DNA of 17,551 bases. It comes from JAAYYM01 sp964638005. Its GTDB lineage: Bacteria > Bacillota > Clostridia > Lachnospirales > Lachnospiraceae. This document shows positions 14,263-17,551 of this stretch, piece by piece. Each line of letters begins with the position of its first letter. Position 1 is the first letter of the stretch. The position numbers and the translations under genes are program-made. Under the pieces are notes generated by a model. It made no database searches and was not told where the DNA came from. It saw only the letters and a program-made list of their open reading frames with translations. The stretch lies in contig CAZWXS010000047.1 of NCBI GenBank assembly GCA_964638005.1, positions 1 through 17,551 on the forward strand, read 5' to 3'.

Positions 14263-15129
14263 ATGAAGACAGGGCTTGTTATGGAAGGCGGGGCAATGAG
14301 AGGAATGTTTACCGCCGGAGTCATCGACGTGATGATGGAAAATGAGATTGTATTTGATGGTGCGATTGGGGTATCTGCAGGAGCAACATTTGGCTGCAAT
14401 TATGTCAGTCACCAGCCGGGCAGAGCTATTCGATATAATATGGATTATTGTAAGGACTGGAGATATTGCAGTGTGCGTTCTTTGATTCGGACAGGAGATA
14501 TGTTCGGAGCAGAATTCTGTTACTACACGATACCGGACAAGTTAGATCCGTTTGATGTAGATACATTTTATGCATCACCCACGGAGTTCTATGTGGTCTG
14601 TACGGATATTGAGACAGGAAAACCTGTTTATCATAAGTGCGACAATGGCATGCAGGAAGATATGGAGTGGATACGTGCGTCGGCATCTATGCCGCTGGCA
14701 TCCGGAATTGTCAGAGCAGGAGAACGGGAAATGCTGGACGGCGGCGTTGCGGACTCAATACCGCTCAGATATTTTGAGACGATAGGATATGAACGGAATG
14801 TCGTGATCCTGACACAGCCAAGAGGATTTGTGAAGAAGAAAAATGAATTATTACCACTCATTAAAGTGGCATATCGTAAATATCCCAAGTTCGTGAAGGC
14901 TGTTGCGGAGCGTCATGAAATCTATAATAAGACGACCAGATATATTCAGATGCAGGAACGAAAGGGCAGTACATACGTTATTTGCCCGGAGGAAAAACTA
15001 CCGATCGGACATATAGAGCGTGATCCGGAAAATCTGAAACGTGTATATGAGATTGGAAGAAGTGTAGCAAGTAAGCATTTAGATAAATTAAGAAGTTTTA
15101 TGGGAGCTAGGGAAGCGGTAGGAAAGTAG
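14263..15129 (+). CDS. Patatin-like phospholipase family protein
   Basis: A predicted serine acyl hydrolase of 288 residues with the patatin Ser-Asp dyad. GLVMEGGAMRGMFTAGV is the glycine-rich oxyanion loop, GVSAGATFG holds nucleophile Ser38 in GxSxG, and MLDGGVADSIP holds catalytic Asp159 in the DGG motif. It resembles the bacterial YjjU/RssA-like subgroup. No signal peptide or membrane helix is seen, so it probably acts on membrane lipids from the cytoplasm. The start is uncertain: ATG 14251 directly abuts AGAAGGA and leaves no spacing, whereas ATG 14263 is 12 bases from that site and yields the usual family N-terminus (MKTGLVMEGG). The stop TAG touches the ATG of the PadR gene, which suggests one operon. 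Confidence 0.92.
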   Translation: MKTGLVMEGGAMRGMFTAGVIDVMMENEIVFDGAIGVSAGATFGCNYVSHQPGRAIRYNMDYCKDWRYCSVRSLIRTGDMFGAEFCYYTIPDKLDPFDVDTFYASPTEFYVVCTDIETGKPVYHKCDNGMQEDMEWIRASASMPLASGIVRAGEREMLDGGVADSIPLRYFETIGYERNVVILTQPRGFVKKKNELLPLIKVAYRKYPKFVKAVAERHEIYNKTTRYIQMQERKGSTYVICPEEKLPIGHIERDPENLKRVYEIGRSVASKHLDKLRSFMGAREAVGK

Positions 15130-15950
15130 ATGAGCAAGAGAGNNNNNNNNNNNNNNNNNNNNNNNNNNNNNNNNNNNNNNNNNNNNNNNNNNNNNNNNNN
15201 NNNNNNNNNNNNNNNNNNNNNNNNNNNNNNNNNNNNNNNNNNAGAGGGATTATTCTATATTATTTGAATATTAAGCCGACACATGGCTATGAAATACAGC
15301 AGTTTATCAGTCTGTCAGGCATTGACCAGTGGACGAACATCAAGTCCGGCTCTATTTATTATGCACTCGCGAAGTTAGAGAAAGAAAAGAATATAGCAGT
15401 GCAAAGAGAAGAGAGAACCGGTTCCAGAGTGCGTAAGATATATGAGATTACGGCTAAGGGACGAGAGACTTTGGTGGAAGAGATGAGACAGGAACTGGCT
15501 ATGCCCCTATTTGATCTGGGCTCTGCAAAATTCATTACCTCGCCAATCTTATCTACACTTTCCAAGAAAGAAGTAGAAGAGATTCTGGAGAAACATATCA
15601 AGCAGTTACAGAAGAACAAGGAATACTGGGCATTCTGGAGTGATAAGAAGGTACTAAACGATCAATATGGTCTGACTAAAATGAGTTTTCAGATGACCAT
15701 TGATTCGATTGAGCAGCAGATCAAATGGCATGAGGAACTCTTGCAGCATCTGGATTATTATATGGAAGAAGCAGGGCAGATGGGTAGTATGATTGCATCA
15801 TTTGATTTTGATCAGGCTGAGGATGTCGGAAGTGATGGAAAACGAGATGTGCAGATTGAAATGCTTGAATCTATTAAGCAAACGATAGAGAAGAACCCGG
15901 AAGAGGCACTTGAAAATATTAATTTTCTATTAGAACAGATGAAAAAATAG
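15130..15950 (+). CDS. PadR-family transcriptional regulator (spans an assembly gap)
   Basis: The winged-helix domain is clear: PTHGYEIQQFI, SGSIYYALAKLEKEKNI and GSRVRKIYEITAKGRETL, followed by a long helical dimerisation/effector part with a C-terminal coiled tail. After the gap the frame enters as RGIILYYLNIKP, with no start codon of its own that fits. Before the gap, ATG AGC AAG AGA G (15130-15142) directly follows the patatin stop with AGGAAAG upstream. Overlapping the last four bases (AGAG) with the first four after the gap gives MSKRGIILYYLNIKP, in frame and the right length for a PadR N-terminus, about 238 residues in total. A TTG at 15264 as start would cut off the first helix. It probably controls the ABC-2 exporter genes downstream. 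Confidence 0.87.
15143..15242. other. Assembly gap (100 N) inside the PadR gene
   Basis: Exactly 100 N, so a placeholder of unknown true length. The contigs end in AAGAGAG and begin in AGAGGGATT; a four-base overlap restores an open PadR frame, while joining without overlap or with a two-base overlap brings a stop within about 15 codons. Confidence 0.9.
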
Positions 15951-15964
15951 ATTTGTTTATTTTG

Positions 15965-15984
15965 GGAATCCATTGCGGATTCCT
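15965..15984 (+). terminator. Weak hairpin after the PadR gene
   Basis: GGAATCC (15965-15971) and GGATTCC (15977-15983) pair perfectly around ATTGC, but only TT follows before AAAAT. It may be a weak terminator or attenuator 14 bp past the PadR stop. Confidence 0.4.
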
Positions 15985-15999
15985 TAAAATATAAATCAT

Positions 16000-16017
16000 A
16001 TATCCAACATTGGATAT
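16000..16017. promoter_or_regulatory. Perfect 18-bp palindromic operator candidate (PadR site)
   Basis: ATATCCAA and TTGGATAT form perfect inverted arms around CA, 50 bp after the PadR gene and 132 bp before the ABC ATPase start. PadR dimers bind dyads in the promoters of the exporters they control, so this is the natural operator. It does not exactly match the classical ATGT-N8-ACAT PadR core. I could not assign a convincing -35/-10 pair around it. Confidence 0.5.
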
Positions 16018-16149
16018 CAAATATTAAATAAGAAAAGTGAGAACAAAAGAAAACAAAGAAGTAGGACAACAAGACACAATGCAACAGTTCAAGAGAGGAT
16101 ATGAATTGAACAAAGTAGTATTAGGGACAAAAAGAAAGGATGAGAAGAA

Positions 16150-16920
16150 ATGGAGCAGAGAAAATTAATGGAACAGTTAAAAGTTGAAAACCTAAGCAAG
16201 TCATATGGTTCAAAGGAAGTCGTAAGAGAAATCTCCTATACGGTGAATGCCGGAGAAATGATTGGATTGTTGGGAGCAAACGGAGCAGGGAAGAGTACCA
16301 GCATACGTGTGATTACAGGGATTGAAAAGCCTGAGCGGGGTCATGTCTATTATGAGGGAACAGAGATTACGGAGCAGATGGAACGATACCAGAAAAGTAT
16401 CGGAGTCGTACCGCAGGAGATCGCTTTGTATATGGATATGAGTGCTTATGATAATGTGAAATTCTTTTGTTCCCTATATGGCTTCAAGGGAAGTGAGTTA
16501 AAGAGACGGGTTGAAGAAGCACTTACTTTTGTTGGACTGTGGGAACATCGGAAAGAAGCACCGGGCAGGTATTCGGGTGGAATGAAGCGAAGGTTGAACA
16601 TTGCCTGCTCCATTGCACATTCCCCTCAACTTTTGATTATGGATGAGCCTACGGTGGGAATTGATCCACAGTCAAGAAATCACATTATGGAGACCATCAA
16701 GGAACTGAATAGACGAGGAACAACGGTCATCTATGTGTCACATTACATGGAAGAAGTGGAGCAGTTATGCAGTCGGATTATTTTGATGGATGAGGGTGAA
16801 GTGATAGAAGATTGTACAAAGGAAGAGCTTAAGAAAAAATATGAGCCGGATGGACTGCATACGTTGGAGGATATCTTCCTGCATATCACCGGAAAAGAAC
16901 TACGAGATGGGGAGGAATAA
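16150..16920 (+). CDS. ABC-2-type exporter ATPase (DrrA/CcmA-like)
   Basis: A 256-residue ATPase that would drive the permease encoded 3 bp downstream. Walker A GANGAGKST at 42-50, a Q loop in VVPQEIALYMDMSAYDNVKFF, signature YSGGMKRRLN, Walker B LLIMDEP with Asp165/Glu166, then VGIDPQSR and the H loop YVSHYMEEVEQL. The D loop GIDPQSR and the HYMEE ending are typical of drug, antibiotic and ABC-2 exporter ATPases. AAAGGA at 16135-16140 is nine bases from the ATG. A second in-frame ATG at 16168 lacks a comparable site. A PadR regulator upstream is a common arrangement for such multidrug or antimicrobial exporters; the substrate is unknown. Confidence 0.94.
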   Translation: MEQRKLMEQLKVENLSKSYGSKEVVREISYTVNAGEMIGLLGANGAGKSTSIRVITGIEKPERGHVYYEGTEITEQMERYQKSIGVVPQEIALYMDMSAYDNVKFFCSLYGFKGSELKRRVEEALTFVGLWEHRKEAPGRYSGGMKRRLNIACSIAHSPQLLIMDEPTVGIDPQSRNHIMETIKELNRRGTTVIYVSHYMEEVEQLCSRIILMDEGEVIEDCTKEELKKKYEPDGLHTLEDIFLHITGKELRDGEE

Positions 16921-16923
16921 AGG

Positions 16924-17551
16924 ATGACAGCATTTTCGGCAATGTTAAAAATGAATCTGAAACGAAGGCTCTGCGACGGATTTGCAGTGGGATATAATCT
17001 GATCTTTCCTGCAGTGATGATTGGATTATTAGGAATCCTGTGTAAGAAACTTTCCTATGGCGGAATATCCAGTTATCAGTATTATACGGTGGTCATGATT
17101 CCATTTTGTACAATCATGGCATTGATCACTGCGGCCTATGCAGGAAAGGATGATGCCTATGCCAAGACCGCAGAACGTGTTCTGCTTACGCCACTTTCAA
17201 CGAAAGCCATCGTATGGGCGAAGGTCTTATCCTGTGGTCTTGTGTTCTTTTTATGTGGGATTTTTGTATATGGAGCAGTTGGTTTTTTGGTAGGACTTGA
17301 GACTCGTAGCATAGGATGGGTCAGCATTTTATATTTTGCGTTGTCTTTTGCTGTTTCATCGCTTGGAACGTTGATTGGATTGGGAATGAAGAATTTTCTG
17401 GTGTTGAAAAATGTGTTGAATATTCCGATTGCTGTATTTGCGATTCTGGGAGGTACATTTTTTAGAATCGGTACATTTAGCAGAGTCGGAAATTTTGTGC
17501 TGAATCTGTCACCAATTCGATGGATCAATCGAAGTCTGTTTCAACTTTTAT
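16924..17551 (+). CDS. ABC-2-type exporter permease (3' partial)
   Basis: The frame opens at ATG 16924, three bases after the ATPase stop, and stays open for 209 codons to the window edge. Membrane stretches are visible near residues 20-40 (GYNLIFPAVMIGLLGIL), 55-75 (VMIPFCTIMALITAAYA), 98-125, 130-155 and 160-185. The early text RRLCDGFAVGYNLIFPAVM and the segment KTAERVLLTPLSTKAIVWAKVLS match the start and first cytoplasmic loop of ABC-2 permeases. It is cut by the end of the window, so the last one or two helices are missing. The AAAGGATG overlapping the ATPase stop acts as ribosome site, so translation is probably coupled. Substrate unknown; most likely a drug or toxic amphiphile. Confidence 0.9.
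   Translation, partial: MTAFSAMLKMNLKRRLCDGFAVGYNLIFPAVMIGLLGILCKKLSYGGISSYQYYTVVMIPFCTIMALITAAYAGKDDAYAKTAERVLLTPLSTKAIVWAKVLSCGLVFFLCGIFVYGAVGFLVGLETRSIGWVSILYFALSFAVSSLGTLIGLGMKNFLVLKNVLNIPIAVFAILGGTFFRIGTFSRVGNFVLNLSPIRWINRSLFQLL

Noticed and set aside
15264..15266. TTG as start of the PadR regulator
   Set aside because: The frame is open upstream to the gap with typical PadR N-terminal residues, and a proper ATG lies before the gap.
1..17551. CRISPR array, tRNA, rRNA, transposase or phage genes
   Set aside because: I looked for regularly spaced repeats, tRNA-like cloverleaf ends, rRNA text and transposase or integrase motifs and found none.

Overview
The window looks like a chromosomal piece of a low-to-moderate GC, Gram-positive, anaerobic gut-type Clostridium relative, most likely a Lachnospiraceae member. 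This is an inference from protein style (a Clostridia-type pgk-tpiA pair, BceRSAB-type modules, PadR/ABC-2 pairs, a desulfoferrodoxin-like regulator) and from strong AGGAGG-type ribosome binding sites; no marker gene fixes the genus. Two runs of exactly 100 N (13165-13264 and 15143-15242) show that it is a scaffolded draft assembly or a metagenome bin.

Layout. 1-1193: the end of pgk, a 240-bp spacer packed with small hairpins, then tpiA and a strong terminator. 1194-5567: a signalling cluster made of a membrane diguanylate cyclase (+ strand) that converges on a soluble hybrid histidine kinase, with an upstream Hpt phosphotransfer protein in the same operon (- strand). 5567-11396: a BceRS-BceAB-type module for sensing and resisting peptide antibiotics (response regulator, short-loop kinase, ATPase, large-loop permease). 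A separately promoted, predicted exported protein of unknown function sits inside the module, and an in-frame TAG interrupts its sixth codon. 11397-13010: a membrane-anchored flavodoxin and an overlapping CDP-alcohol phosphatidyltransferase. 13011-13480: a spacer with an artefactual gap and small hairpins. 13481-14107: a regulator that fuses an XRE helix-turn-helix to a complete two-iron-site desulfoferrodoxin (Dx-SOR) module. 14179-15950: terminator, patatin-like lipase, and a PadR regulator whose start codon lies on the far side of the second gap. 15951-17551: a candidate PadR operator, then a drug/antibiotic-type ABC-2 exporter (ATPase complete, permease cut by the window end).

How the genes work together. 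The central theme is envelope stress and signalling. Two independent phosphorelay systems (Hpt/hybrid kinase and BceRS), two ABC systems with their own regulators (BceAB under BceR, the ABC-2 pair probably under PadR) and two lipid-related enzymes (CDP-alcohol transferase, patatin) lie close together. The observations I rate highest are the HTH-desulforedoxin-superoxide-reductase fusion with every metal ligand in place, the amber codon in the exported protein inside the Bce module, the hairpin cluster between pgk and tpiA, and the evidence that neither N-gap needs to hide sequence: the contig ends overlap by 55 bp at the first, and join in frame at the second.
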